Positions 10,166 through 17,420 of a stretch of DNA of 50,550 bases are shown piece after piece. The translations under genes and the position numbers were made by a program. Location: assembly GCF_004114535.1 (NCBI RefSeq), contig NZ_LBJC01000031.1, positions 330,081 through 380,630 on the forward strand, written 5' to 3'. Source of the stretch: Bradyrhizobium nanningense (GTDB lineage: Bacteria; Pseudomonadota; Alphaproteobacteria; Rhizobiales; Xanthobacteraceae). The number at the start of each line of letters is the position of its first letter. Position 1 is the first letter of the stretch. Below the pieces are notes generated by a model that made no database searches, had not been told where the DNA came from, and worked only from the letters and a program-made list of their open reading frames with translations.

Positions 10166-12085
10166 TCAATGCGCGACCTGCCGGTAGATCGCCGGCAGCG
10201 CCGCTGGCAGCCGCTTGATGTTGCCGACGATGGCGTAGCCGCCGCGGCCGAACAGGGTCGGGAAGTAGGATTGGGCTGTCGCGTCCACCGTGACGCCGAA
10301 GGCGGCGATGCCGAGCCGGCGCGCCTCTTGCACCGACTTGCGGGTGTCCTCGACCGCGAAGCGTCCCTCGTAATGATCGACATCGTTCGGCTTGCCGTCG
10401 GTGAGCACGATCAGCAGCTTCTTGCGCTGCGGCTGGCGGGCGAGCTCGGCCGCGGCATGGCGCACCGCCGTGCCGATCCGCGTGTAATAGCCCGGCTTCA
10501 GCGCGCCGATCCGGCGCTCCACCGTCCCGCTCATCGGCTCGCCGAAGGCCTTCACCGTCTCGAGCCGCACCCAGGAGCGCCGGCGCGAGGTGAAGGTCAG
10601 AATGCTGTGGTGATCGCCGCAGGCCGACAGCCCATGCGCAAGCACCAGCAGCGCCTCCTTCTCGACGTCGAGCACGCGATAGCCATCGACCCAGGCGTCC
10701 GTGGACAACGAGACGTCGACGAGCAGCGTGACGGCGAGATCGTGCCCCTGCGGCCGCATGGCGACGTGGATGCGATCGAGACCGCTGCCGCCGCTGCCGG
10801 CGCGGAGGTCGCACCGCGCACGCACGAGCGCGTCGAGATCGAGATCATGTCCGTCGGCCTGGGCGCGCATCAGCTCGTGGCGCGGCCGCAGCACCTCGAA
10901 GCGGCGGCGCACCTGGCGAATGTGCCGACGCGTGGCATCGTCAGGCGTCCAGCTCTCACCCTGCTCGGAGGCTGCGCCTGCGAGCACGCGGCAATGGTCC
11001 GGCAGATAGGAGCCGCTACGATAGTCCCATTCGGGATAGGTAAGATCTGCATTCAGCTTCGAGGCATCGAGAGCTTCCGGCGGCAGGTCGAGATCGAACT
11101 TGAACCGGCTCGCCGGCTTGCCGGTGCGGCGGCTCAGCGTGATCTCCTCGAGATCGTCGGCGGCCTTCTGCGCATCCTCGTCCTCGCTGTCGTCGGCCGG
11201 ACGGTCGACGTTGACCATTTCGGCCATCGCGAGGATCTTCTCGAAGCGGTTGAGCACGAACGGATCGCGGCGGTTGGCGTTGTCCTCGCGCTCGCGGACG
11301 GCAAAGCGCTTGCGATCGTTCTCGGGCGCGGCTTCCGCGCCCGGCGCGCATTCGTCCTCGCCGGCATGGGCGGGGGAGAGCTCGCGCGTCCAGCAATCCC
11401 CCCAGAGCGGGCACGGCAGGATCGAATGATAGCCCGGCGGCGCCTTGTCGGGCAGCGGGCCCGTCCCCATCATCGCCGGCCACAGTCTACCCGCAGGCGC
11501 CTTGCCGGCTCCGAGCAGGGCCAGCACGATCTGCTCGACCTCCTGCTCGATGCGCGGCAGGGGGCGGCGAGGCCTGGCCTCGGCCGTCGCTGCGGCGAGC
11601 TTCGCATAATCGCCAACAAGACCGGGAAATTGCATGAGCACGAAGACCGCCGTCTCGCTCGCCCGGCGCAACACCAGAAGATCCCGCCGCAGCGCATCGA
11701 CTTCCGTGATCGTATCGATCGGCGCGGCGGCGAACCATGCCGCCAGCCAGCGATAGAGCGCTGCGTTCAACCCGCGGTCGGGAAAGATCGAGATGCGATC
11801 GGGAAGGAAGATGGTCGCGGCGTCACGGCCCGGCTGCTCGAGCCGCTCGTCTCCGAGGCCGATGCGCTGCCGCCAGCCGAGACGATGCCCCGATTTTCGC
11901 GCGCCTGCGCTCGCAATCTGCACCCCGGTCTCGCCGCCGAGCGCGCGGAACATCACCGCGAGCCGCCCCCTCACCTCGGTCAGTGCGACGGCGTGATCGT
12001 CGTGAACCGGATAGCTCGCGATGCCGCCGACCATCCTGTGCCAGGCGCGGCCGACCGTCTCCTCCAGTTCGAGGAAGTCGAGCAT
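10166..12085 (-). CDS. norD: Nitric oxide reductase activation protein NorD (VWA domain)
   Basis: 639-residue protein required for maturation of the NorBC nitric oxide reductase. The C-terminal von Willebrand A domain starts near residue 450 with the metal-binding MIDAS motif in LAVTLLVDVSLSTDAW (DxSxS) and has a later Asp in VLTDGKPND. The middle part is acidic and charged (SEDEDAQKAADD). It is the last gene of the nor operon, nine bases after norQ, and forms with NorQ the MoxR AAA+/VWA pair. The ATG at 12085 (MLDFLELEETVGRAW) opens the conserved N-terminal region. Confidence 0.93.
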   Translation of the reverse strand: MLDFLELEETVGRAWHRMVGGIASYPVHDDHAVALTEVRGRLAVMFRALGGETGVQIASAGARKSGHRLGWRQRIGLGDERLEQPGRDAATIFLPDRISIFPDRGLNAALYRWLAAWFAAAPIDTITEVDALRRDLLVLRRASETAVFVLMQFPGLVGDYAKLAAATAEARPRRPLPRIEQEVEQIVLALLGAGKAPAGRLWPAMMGTGPLPDKAPPGYHSILPCPLWGDCWTRELSPAHAGEDECAPGAEAAPENDRKRFAVREREDNANRRDPFVLNRFEKILAMAEMVNVDRPADDSEDEDAQKAADDLEEITLSRRTGKPASRFKFDLDLPPEALDASKLNADLTYPEWDYRSGSYLPDHCRVLAGAASEQGESWTPDDATRRHIRQVRRRFEVLRPRHELMRAQADGHDLDLDALVRARCDLRAGSGGSGLDRIHVAMRPQGHDLAVTLLVDVSLSTDAWVDGYRVLDVEKEALLVLAHGLSACGDHHSILTFTSRRRSWVRLETVKAFGEPMSGTVERRIGALKPGYYTRIGTAVRHAAAELARQPQRKKLLIVLTDGKPNDVDHYEGRFAVEDTRKSVQEARRLGIAAFGVTVDATAQSYFPTLFGRGGYAIVGNIKRLPAALPAIYRQVAH

Positions 12086-12094
12086 GACGCGGCC

Positions 12095-12904
12095 TCACCC
12101 GATGACGGCGCGCGCGACGTCCAGAAGCGCCGCCTTCACGTCGGCGTCGTCGGTGAGCGGCTCGATCATGCCCGCCAGCACGGCATCGGCGACCGGCGTG
12201 CCCGCGGCGATCAGCGTCGCGCAATAGACCACGAGCCGGGTCGAGACGCCCTCCTCCAAATCGTGGCCCTTGAGCGCGCGCAGCCGCCCAGCCAGCCCCA
12301 CCAGCGGCCGCACGCGCTCCGGCGACAGCCCGCTTTCGGCGGACACGACGCCGATCTCCTGCTCTGGCGGCAGGAAATCGAATTCGATGGCGACGAAGCG
12401 CTGCCGCGTCGAGGGTTTCAGCGCCTTCAGCAGCGTCTGGTAGCCGGGATTATAGGAGACGACCAGCATGAAGCTGCTCGGCGCCACCAGCTCCTCGCCG
12501 GTACGCTCCAGCGGCAGGATGCGGCGATCGTCGGTCAGAGGATGCAGCACGACGGTGACGTCCTTGCGCGCCTCCACGACCTCGTCGAGATAGCAGATGC
12601 CGCCCTCGCGCACCGCGCGCGTCAGCGGACCATCGGTCCACACGGTGTCGCCGCCCCTGAGCAAATAGCGGCCGGTGAGATCGGCGGCGGTCAGATCGTC
12701 ATGGCAGGCGACGGTGTGAAGCGGCAGTCCCAGCCGCGCCGCCATGTGCGCGACGAAGCGGGTCTTGCCACAGCCGGTCGGCCCCTTGAGCAGAACCGGC
12801 AGACGCCGTCGCCAGGCATGCTCGAAAAGCTCGCATTCGTTTCCGGATGGAACATAGTCCGGCAGCTCGGGCGTCGAGGTCACCGTGTGAAGGGCAGCTT
12901 TCAT
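12095..12904 (-). CDS. norQ: MoxR-type AAA+ ATPase NorQ
   Basis: 269-residue AAA+ ATPase that works with NorD to insert or activate the metal centre of nitric oxide reductase. Walker A GPTGCGKT is at 41-48, Walker B ICYLDEV at 103-109, and sensor 1 is in VVSYNPGYQ. A C-terminal lid domain follows. The length and motifs fit the NorQ/CbbQ family; its place between norB and norD decides for NorQ. A 62-bp gap with a strong hairpin separates it from norB. Confidence 0.94.
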   Translation of the reverse strand: MKAALHTVTSTPELPDYVPSGNECELFEHAWRRRLPVLLKGPTGCGKTRFVAHMAARLGLPLHTVACHDDLTAADLTGRYLLRGGDTVWTDGPLTRAVREGGICYLDEVVEARKDVTVVLHPLTDDRRILPLERTGEELVAPSSFMLVVSYNPGYQTLLKALKPSTRQRFVAIEFDFLPPEQEIGVVSAESGLSPERVRPLVGLAGRLRALKGHDLEEGVSTRLVVYCATLIAAGTPVADAVLAGMIEPLTDDADVKAALLDVARAVIG

Positions 12905-12932
12905 GATGTCTCTCCGGACTTTCCAGGAAGCA

Positions 12933-12958
12933 GGCGGCCGCGGCGAACCGCGGCCGCC
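12933..12958. terminator. Strong intercistronic hairpin between norB and norQ
   Basis: A perfect 11-bp GC stem (GGCGGCCGCGG / CCGCGGCCGCC) with a 4-base loop, which is UUCG in the minus-strand transcript. It is followed by no U-tract, so it is better read as an mRNA stabiliser or processing point that sets norCB above norQD than as a full terminator. Confidence 0.6.
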
Positions 12959-12966
12959 ATTTGCGT

Positions 12967-14313
12967 CTACTCAGCCGGCTGCAATGCGCCGGGGATGACC
13001 GCCTGCTTCGCGCGGCTCGGCACCAGCACGGCCCAGACGAACATCAGCGCGGAGATCGCGACGAACACACCGGAGCCGAGCCGGACCCAGTAGAACATCG
13101 CGAGCTGGTCCTGCACGTCCATATAGCCCTGGCCGAGCACGCGCTGGAGATGGACCTGAACCACGCCGGCGAAGGTCAGCGCGAAGGTCATCACCATCAT
13201 GGCCGTGCACATGATCCAGAAGCTCGCCATCGAGAGCCACTGGTTATAGGGCGCACGTCCCTTGAGCTGCGGGACCGCATAAGCCATCACCGACAGGTTC
13301 AGCATCACATAGGCGCCGAAGAAGGCGAGATGGCCGTGCGCGGCGGTGACCTGCGTGCCGTGGGTGTAGTAGTTCACCGAGGACAGCGTGTGCAGGAAGC
13401 CCCACACGCCGGCGCCGAGGAACGCCATCACCGAGCAGCCGACGGACCACAGCAGCGCGGCGCGGTTCGGATGCTTGCGGCCGGCCTTCCAGGTCATCTG
13501 CACCGTGAAGATCACCATGGTGAAGAACGGCGCCACTTCGAGCGTGGAGAACAGCGAGCCGATCCACTGCCAGTAGCCGGGCGCGCCGATCCAGTAGAAG
13601 TGGTGGCCGGTGCCGAGGATGCCCGAGAACAGGGCAAGGCCGATGATGACGTAGAGCCACTTCTCGACGACTTCACGATCGATGCCGTTGAGCTTGATCA
13701 TGAGATAAGCGAGCACGGAGGCCATGATCAGCTCCCAGACGCCTTCGACCCAGAGATGGACGACGTACCACCAGTACATCTTGTCGACGGCGAGGTTCGC
13801 CGGGTTGTAGAAGGCGAACAGGAAGAAGATCGCGACGCCCCACAGGCCGAACAACAGGATGTTGGTGATCGTGGTCTTGCGGCCCTTCAGCGCCGTCATC
13901 GTGACGTTGAACAGGAACATCAGGCAGACGACGACGATGCCGACCTTGATGATGAAGGGCTGTTCGAGGAACTCGCGGCCCTCGTGATAATGGAAGAGAT
14001 AGCCGACCACGGCGACGCCAGCTGCGCCGAAGAACATCCAGAACTGGATCTTCGCCAGCAGCGGGCTATAGAGCTCGGTCTCGGTCTCTTCCGGGAGCAG
14101 GAAGTAGGTCGCGCCCATGAAGCCGATCAGCGACCATACGATCAGCGCGTTGGTGTGGATCATCCTGACGATGTTGAACGGCAGGACGCTCGACAGCGTA
14201 TTGGGCAGGACGTAGATCGTTCCGGCGAGAAGGCCAAACAGGATCTGGGCCAGGAACAGGGTCAGCGCGCCGTAGAAATACAGCATCGCGACTTTCTGAG
14301 TTTGATATTTCAT
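12967..14313 (-). CDS. norB: Nitric oxide reductase large subunit NorB
   Basis: 448-residue cytochrome b subunit (12 expected membrane spans) that reduces two NO to N2O at a haem b3/non-haem iron centre. Expected ligands are seen: His53 (MIHTNALIVW) and His328 for haem b, His326 for haem b3 (AAHGHLAFF), and His186, His237 and His238 near the FeB site (VVHLWVEGVWE; GTGHHFYW). Glutamates 190 and 194 of the NorB type are present. The ATG at 14313 gives the usual length and start MKYQTQKVAMLYFY; a longer frame exists but has no family support. It lies 35 bp after norC. No quinol-oxidising extension is present, so this is the cytochrome c-dependent cNor. Confidence 0.97.
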   Translation of the reverse strand: MKYQTQKVAMLYFYGALTLFLAQILFGLLAGTIYVLPNTLSSVLPFNIVRMIHTNALIVWSLIGFMGATYFLLPEETETELYSPLLAKIQFWMFFGAAGVAVVGYLFHYHEGREFLEQPFIIKVGIVVVCLMFLFNVTMTALKGRKTTITNILLFGLWGVAIFFLFAFYNPANLAVDKMYWWYVVHLWVEGVWELIMASVLAYLMIKLNGIDREVVEKWLYVIIGLALFSGILGTGHHFYWIGAPGYWQWIGSLFSTLEVAPFFTMVIFTVQMTWKAGRKHPNRAALLWSVGCSVMAFLGAGVWGFLHTLSSVNYYTHGTQVTAAHGHLAFFGAYVMLNLSVMAYAVPQLKGRAPYNQWLSMASFWIMCTAMMVMTFALTFAGVVQVHLQRVLGQGYMDVQDQLAMFYWVRLGSGVFVAISALMFVWAVLVPSRAKQAVIPGALQPAE

Positions 14314-14348
14314 CTCGGAGGTCTCTCTGTCTTGAAAGAGGAAAGCGC

Positions 14349-14801
14349 TTAGCCGGCCTTGTTCGGCGGCCAATCCTGCCGCTTGATCTTGCTGGTCCAC
14401 TGCAGGAAGTCGGCGAGATCGTCGAGCTCCTGGTTGGTGAGATTGAACTGCGGCATCTGCCGCCGGCCCGGCGCACCCGAGGGCTGCGACTGCATCCAGG
14501 CCTTCAGCGTTTCGCGCGCTGCGGCCGGATCCTCGTTGCCGCCCCAGCGATCCCAGACATTGCCGACTTCAGGCGCGAAATAGGCGCCCTCGCCGAGCAG
14601 GGTGTGGCAGTTGATGCAGGAGTTCTTCTCCCACACATGCTTGCCGCGGGCGACCGACGACGTCAGCATCGCCGCGTCCGTCGATGTCGTGGCCATGTAG
14701 TAATGGCTGTGCGCCGTCAGCCCTATGAAGATGGCGAAGAAGAAGGCCGAACCGCCGTAGAAGACATTTCGAGCGGCCGACTTGGTCAGGCGTTCAGCCA
14801 T
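14349..14801 (-). CDS. norC: Nitric oxide reductase cytochrome c subunit NorC
   Basis: 150-residue membrane-anchored cytochrome c that passes electrons to NorB. There is one N-terminal membrane span (about residues 12-34), the haem-binding motif CINCH at 62-66 and a likely axial Met116 (RQMPQF). The ATG at 14801 (MAERLTKSAARN) was chosen; it gives the standard 150 residues and has GGAAAGGA about eight bases upstream. A TTG two codons earlier is less likely. It precedes norB in the operon. Confidence 0.96.
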   Translation of the reverse strand: MAERLTKSAARNVFYGGSAFFFAIFIGLTAHSHYYMATTSTDAAMLTSSVARGKHVWEKNSCINCHTLLGEGAYFAPEVGNVWDRWGGNEDPAAARETLKAWMQSQPSGAPGRRQMPQFNLTNQELDDLADFLQWTSKIKRQDWPPNKAG

Positions 14802-14912
14802 TGCCAATCCTTTCCGGTTTGAGTCGAGAAAATCGGTGATGCGATTTATTGCCGATTGGCTCGGGTCGCTCTTTGAGGAAGCGCAAGGATTGCGACGATG
14901 CGCAACCGCTCG

Positions 14913-15179
14913 TCAGATCAGGGCAACGATGGCGGATGCGAGCCAGGCGAACAGCACCACGATGATGACCCAGGCGCTGACGAGGCCGCGCCAAAGCGCC
15001 GGCGCTGAGCGAAGATCGAGGAAATCGAGCACGATACGGCGGCCCTTGAGGGCGGCGAAGGTCAGCAGCAAAGCATTGGCGAACAAGGGGCGGGACACCA
15101 CCAGCGGGGGCACCAAAATGGTCGCGAGCGCGAGGCCGATCAACATGATCCAGGCAATGTCGAGACGATCTGGAATCAC
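14913..15179 (-). CDS. norF: NorF-like small membrane protein (cytochrome c oxidase subunit IV-like)
   Basis: 88 residues beginning at GTG 15179, which overlaps the norE stop (GTGA, 15176-15179); the gene has to be read as the 3' part of a longer open frame. Three hydrophobic spans are visible (around residues 8-27, 30-45 and 65-88). The block ALKGRRIVLDFLDLRSAPALW is typical of NorF/COX IV-like proteins next to norE. It is an accessory subunit for Nor assembly or function. It is 111 bp from norC. Confidence 0.82.
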   Translation of the reverse strand: MIPDRLDIAWIMLIGLALATILVPPLVVSRPLFANALLLTFAALKGRRIVLDFLDLRSAPALWRGLVSAWVIIVVLFAWLASAIVALI

Positions 15180-15754
15180 GGGTGCACCAGATAGATGATG
15201 GGGAACATGACGATCCAGAGCAGATCGACCATGTGCCAGAAAGCGGTTCCGGTTTCGACGCCCTCCGGCCGGGCCCCCCAGGAAACGACGGCCAGGATCA
15301 CGATGCCGAGGCCGACATGCAGCAGATGGAAGCCGGTGAGAAGGAAGTACAGCGTGAAGAACGGACTGGTCTCCAGGCCGTTTCCTAACGCGATCTCGCC
15401 GGCATATTCGAACAGCTTGACCGCGATGAAGAGCGCGCCGAGCGCCATGGCGCCGAACAGCCAGCCGCGCGCACGCACCCTTTCGCCCGCCCGTGCCGCA
15501 GCCGCCCCGCGCGCGGCAGCCCAGCCACTGGTCACGAGCACGATGGTGTTGATTCCCGCCAGATGTGCATCGAGCGTGGCCTGACCGGCCGCGAAAAGCG
15601 CTGGGTGAAGCGCACGAGCGATGACGAAGGCACCGAGGAACAGGCCGAAAGCGGCGAGTTCGCTGAAGATCAGCACCCAGATCATGGGATCGCCGGGAAG
15701 ATCTTCCAGGATTCCCCAGCCGGTGCCCTGTTGCTCGCAATCCGTCGCCGACAT
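15176..15754 (-). CDS. norE: NorE, cytochrome c oxidase subunit III-like protein
   Basis: 192-residue membrane protein of the haem-copper oxidase subunit III superfamily, the first gene of the nor operon. About five spans are visible; family landmarks are GDPMIWVLIFSELAAFGLF near residues 21-39, LLTGFHLLHVGLGIV near 138-152 and FWHMVDLLWIVMFPIIYL near the end. NorE is not needed for catalysis but supports full Nor activity in several species. Two FNR-family boxes lie 54-106 bp before its start codon. Confidence 0.92.
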   Translation of the reverse strand: MSATDCEQQGTGWGILEDLPGDPMIWVLIFSELAAFGLFLGAFVIARALHPALFAAGQATLDAHLAGINTIVLVTSGWAAARGAAAARAGERVRARGWLFGAMALGALFIAVKLFEYAGEIALGNGLETSPFFTLYFLLTGFHLLHVGLGIVILAVVSWGARPEGVETGTAFWHMVDLLWIVMFPIIYLVHP

Positions 15755-15807
15755 CTGCCTTCCGCCTCAAGCCGCCGGACAGATATCCAACCGGCGCGAT
15801 TCCAACT

Positions 15808-15821
15808 TTGTCGCCGGACAA
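15808..15821. promoter_or_regulatory. norE: FNR/NnrR-type box 1 of the nor promoter
   Basis: Perfect dyad TTGTCGCCGGACAA (TTGTC-N4-GACAA), extended by a T/A pair on each side. Its centre (15814.5) would be at -41.5 if norE transcription starts near 15773; a -10-like ATATCT is at 15781-15786. This is a class II activator layout for an FNR/CRP-family NO sensor such as NnrR. Transcription start is inferred. Confidence 0.72.
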
Positions 15822-15846
15822 ATAATGCAACCGGCCAGAGGCGCGT

Positions 15847-15860
15847 TTGCGCTAACGCAA
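15847..15860. promoter_or_regulatory. FNR/NnrR-type box 2, between norE and a divergent small gene
   Basis: Perfect dyad TTGCGCTAACGCAA, matching TTGCG-N4-CGCAA, the consensus I know for NnrR. It is centred 39 bp from box 1. For the plus strand, a -41.5 position would place a start at about 15895, with CATAAG (15881-15886) as a poor -10, leading to the small gene at 15928. Confidence 0.68.
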
Positions 15861-15927
15861 CGTTCCGCCCGTCGCGCCGACATAAGTTGAATGCATCCGG
15901 CGGTTCCCCAAAACGGCGAGCAATGCG

Positions 15928-16095
15928 ATGAGCGAGGCACAAATCGGGCTGATGACCGCGACCCCCATCATCGTCGCGTTCGCCATCGCACTTCGGCGAA
16001 TGGGGGTGCTGTCGACCGCGGCAACCGTATCGGCGGTGGGCTTGTCGGTCGCGATCGCGGCGGTGCTGTTCACGACGCAATCACCGCTGCCGTAG
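15928..16095 (+). CDS. Putative 55-residue membrane protein divergent from norE
   Basis: A short open frame from ATG 15928 to TAG 16093-16095, about 55 residues. Two hydrophobic segments (roughly residues 8-22 and 28-49) are split by a charged ALRRMG turn, so it looks like a helical hairpin membrane protein. It starts 68 bp after NnrR-type box 2 and ends where a long palindromic repeat begins. No strong Shine-Dalgarno is present (GGCGAG lies seven or more bases upstream). I do not recognise a family. Coding is supported by hydrophobic patterning and position only; an overlapping antisense frame of 73 codons also exists. Confidence 0.4.
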   Translation: MSEAQIGLMTATPIIVAFAIALRRMGVLSTAATVSAVGLSVAIAAVLFTTQSPLP

Positions 16096-16218
16096 TGCCG
16101 TAGGGTGGGTTAGCCGAAGGCGTAACCCGCCATGCTTCCGCGGACCCGCAACGAATTGGTGGGTTACGCGAAGCAGATGCGCTTCGCACATCTGCTTCGC
16201 TAACCCACCCTGCGGCAC
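16095..16218. repeat. Palindromic intergenic repeat (GGGTGGGTTAGC type)
   Basis: Long imperfect inverted repeat. Outer arms are GTGCCGTAGGGTGGGTTAGC (16095-16114) and GCTAACCCACCCTGCGGCAC (16199-16218), with one mismatch, and a nested arm pair GCGAAGCAGATG / CATCTGCTTCGC lies inside. It sits between the convergent ends of the 55-codon gene and mmsB, so it may end transcription from both sides. A relative is at 39099-39190. Confidence 0.75.
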
Positions 16219-16229
16219 TGCCGTTGCAG

Positions 16230-17420
16230 CTACCGCCGCTGATTATACACGTCGATACACACCGCCCCGAGCAGCACGAGACCCTTGATGACCTGCTGAT
16301 AGTCGATGCCGATGCCGAGGATGGACATGCCGTTGTTCATCACGCCCATGATCATGGCGCCGACCACGGCGCCACCGACGCGACCCACGCCGCCATAAGC
16401 TGAAGCGCCGCCGATGAAGCAGGCGGCGATGACGTCGAGCTCGAAACCGAGGCCGGCCTTCGGGGTCGCGGTGTTGAGGCGCGCGGCGAAGACGAGGCCC
16501 GCGAGTGCTGCGAGCACGCCCATGTTGACGAAGGTGAGGAAAGTCAGCCGCTCGGTCTTGATGCCCGACAATTTTGCCGCCTTCGCATTGCCGCCGACCG
16601 CATAGACCTGGCGGCCAATCACGGTACGCCGGGTGACGAAGCCATACAGCGCGATCAGGGCGGTCATGATCACCAGCACGTTCGGCAGGCCGCGATGTGA
16701 GGCGATCAGGTAGGTGAAGTACAGCACGGCGCACGCGAGCAGGATGCTCTTGCCCAGGAAGAACGCGTAAGGCTCGACCTCGATGCCGTGCGACTGCTCG
16801 CGCGAGCGGCCCTTGGCACTGGCATAGACGAGGCCGAGCGCGAGCACGGCGCCGATCAGCATCGAGGTCGGATGCAGCGTGCCAGCCTCGGGCAGAAGCT
16901 CCGGAATGAAGCCGGAGGACAGCTTCTGGAAGGTCGCGGGGAACGGGCCGAGTGACTGGCCCTGCAGCACCGCGAGCGCGAGGCCCTTGAACACCAACAT
17001 GCCCGCCAGCGTCACGATGAAGGACGGAATCCCGAAGAATGCCACCCAATAGCCCTGCGCCGCGCCGATGGCGGCCCCTAGCAGCAGGCAGGCGATGAAG
17101 GCGAGCGTGTAATCGACCTTGTAAGTCACCATCAGCACGGCGGCGACCGCGCCAACGAAGCCCGCGACCGAGCCGACCGAGAGGTCGATATGGCCGGTGA
17201 CGATCACCAGCAGCATGCCCAGCGCCATGATGACGATGTAGCTGTTCTGGAGCACCAGGTTGGTCAGGTTGAGCGGCTGCAGCAGCGTGCCGCCTGTCAT
17301 GACCTGGAAGAACAGCATGATCGCGATCAACGACATCAGCATGCCGTAATTGCGCAAATTGTTCTTGATGAAGCTGCCGTGCCGGCGCTCCTCGGGCAGC
17401 GATACCGTCTTGTCGGTCAT
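16230..17420 (-). CDS. mmsB: Multiple-monosaccharide ABC transporter permease (MmsB/GguB)
   Basis: 396-residue inner-membrane permease of the ribose/xylose/arabinose (RbsC/XylH) class, with about ten hydrophobic spans. Family landmark GHIDLSVGSVAGFVGA is near residues 76-91, and IGRQVYAVGGNAKAAKLSGIK with the C-terminal FIGGASAYGGVGRVGGAVVGA completes the XylH pattern. It overlaps mmsA by four bases. With MmsA and ChvE it imports several aldoses, including L-arabinose, D-galactose, D-glucose and D-xylose in related bacteria. Confidence 0.93.
   Translation of the reverse strand: MTDKTVSLPEERRHGSFIKNNLRNYGMLMSLIAIMLFFQVMTGGTLLQPLNLTNLVLQNSYIVIMALGMLLVIVTGHIDLSVGSVAGFVGAVAAVLMVTYKVDYTLAFIACLLLGAAIGAAQGYWVAFFGIPSFIVTLAGMLVFKGLALAVLQGQSLGPFPATFQKLSSGFIPELLPEAGTLHPTSMLIGAVLALGLVYASAKGRSREQSHGIEVEPYAFFLGKSILLACAVLYFTYLIASHRGLPNVLVIMTALIALYGFVTRRTVIGRQVYAVGGNAKAAKLSGIKTERLTFLTFVNMGVLAALAGLVFAARLNTATPKAGLGFELDVIAACFIGGASAYGGVGRVGGAVVGAMIMGVMNNGMSILGIGIDYQQVIKGLVLLGAVCIDVYNQRR

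Noticed and set aside
10169..13093. 974-codon plus-strand open frame opposite norD and norQ
   Set aside because: Antisense to well-supported nor genes, composition typical of shadow frames, no domain seen.
15852..16073. 73-codon minus-strand frame opposite the putative 55-residue gene
   Set aside because: It overlaps NnrR-type box 2 at its 3' end, lacks a promoter context, and has weaker hydrophobic patterning; kept only as the reason for caution about the plus-strand gene.
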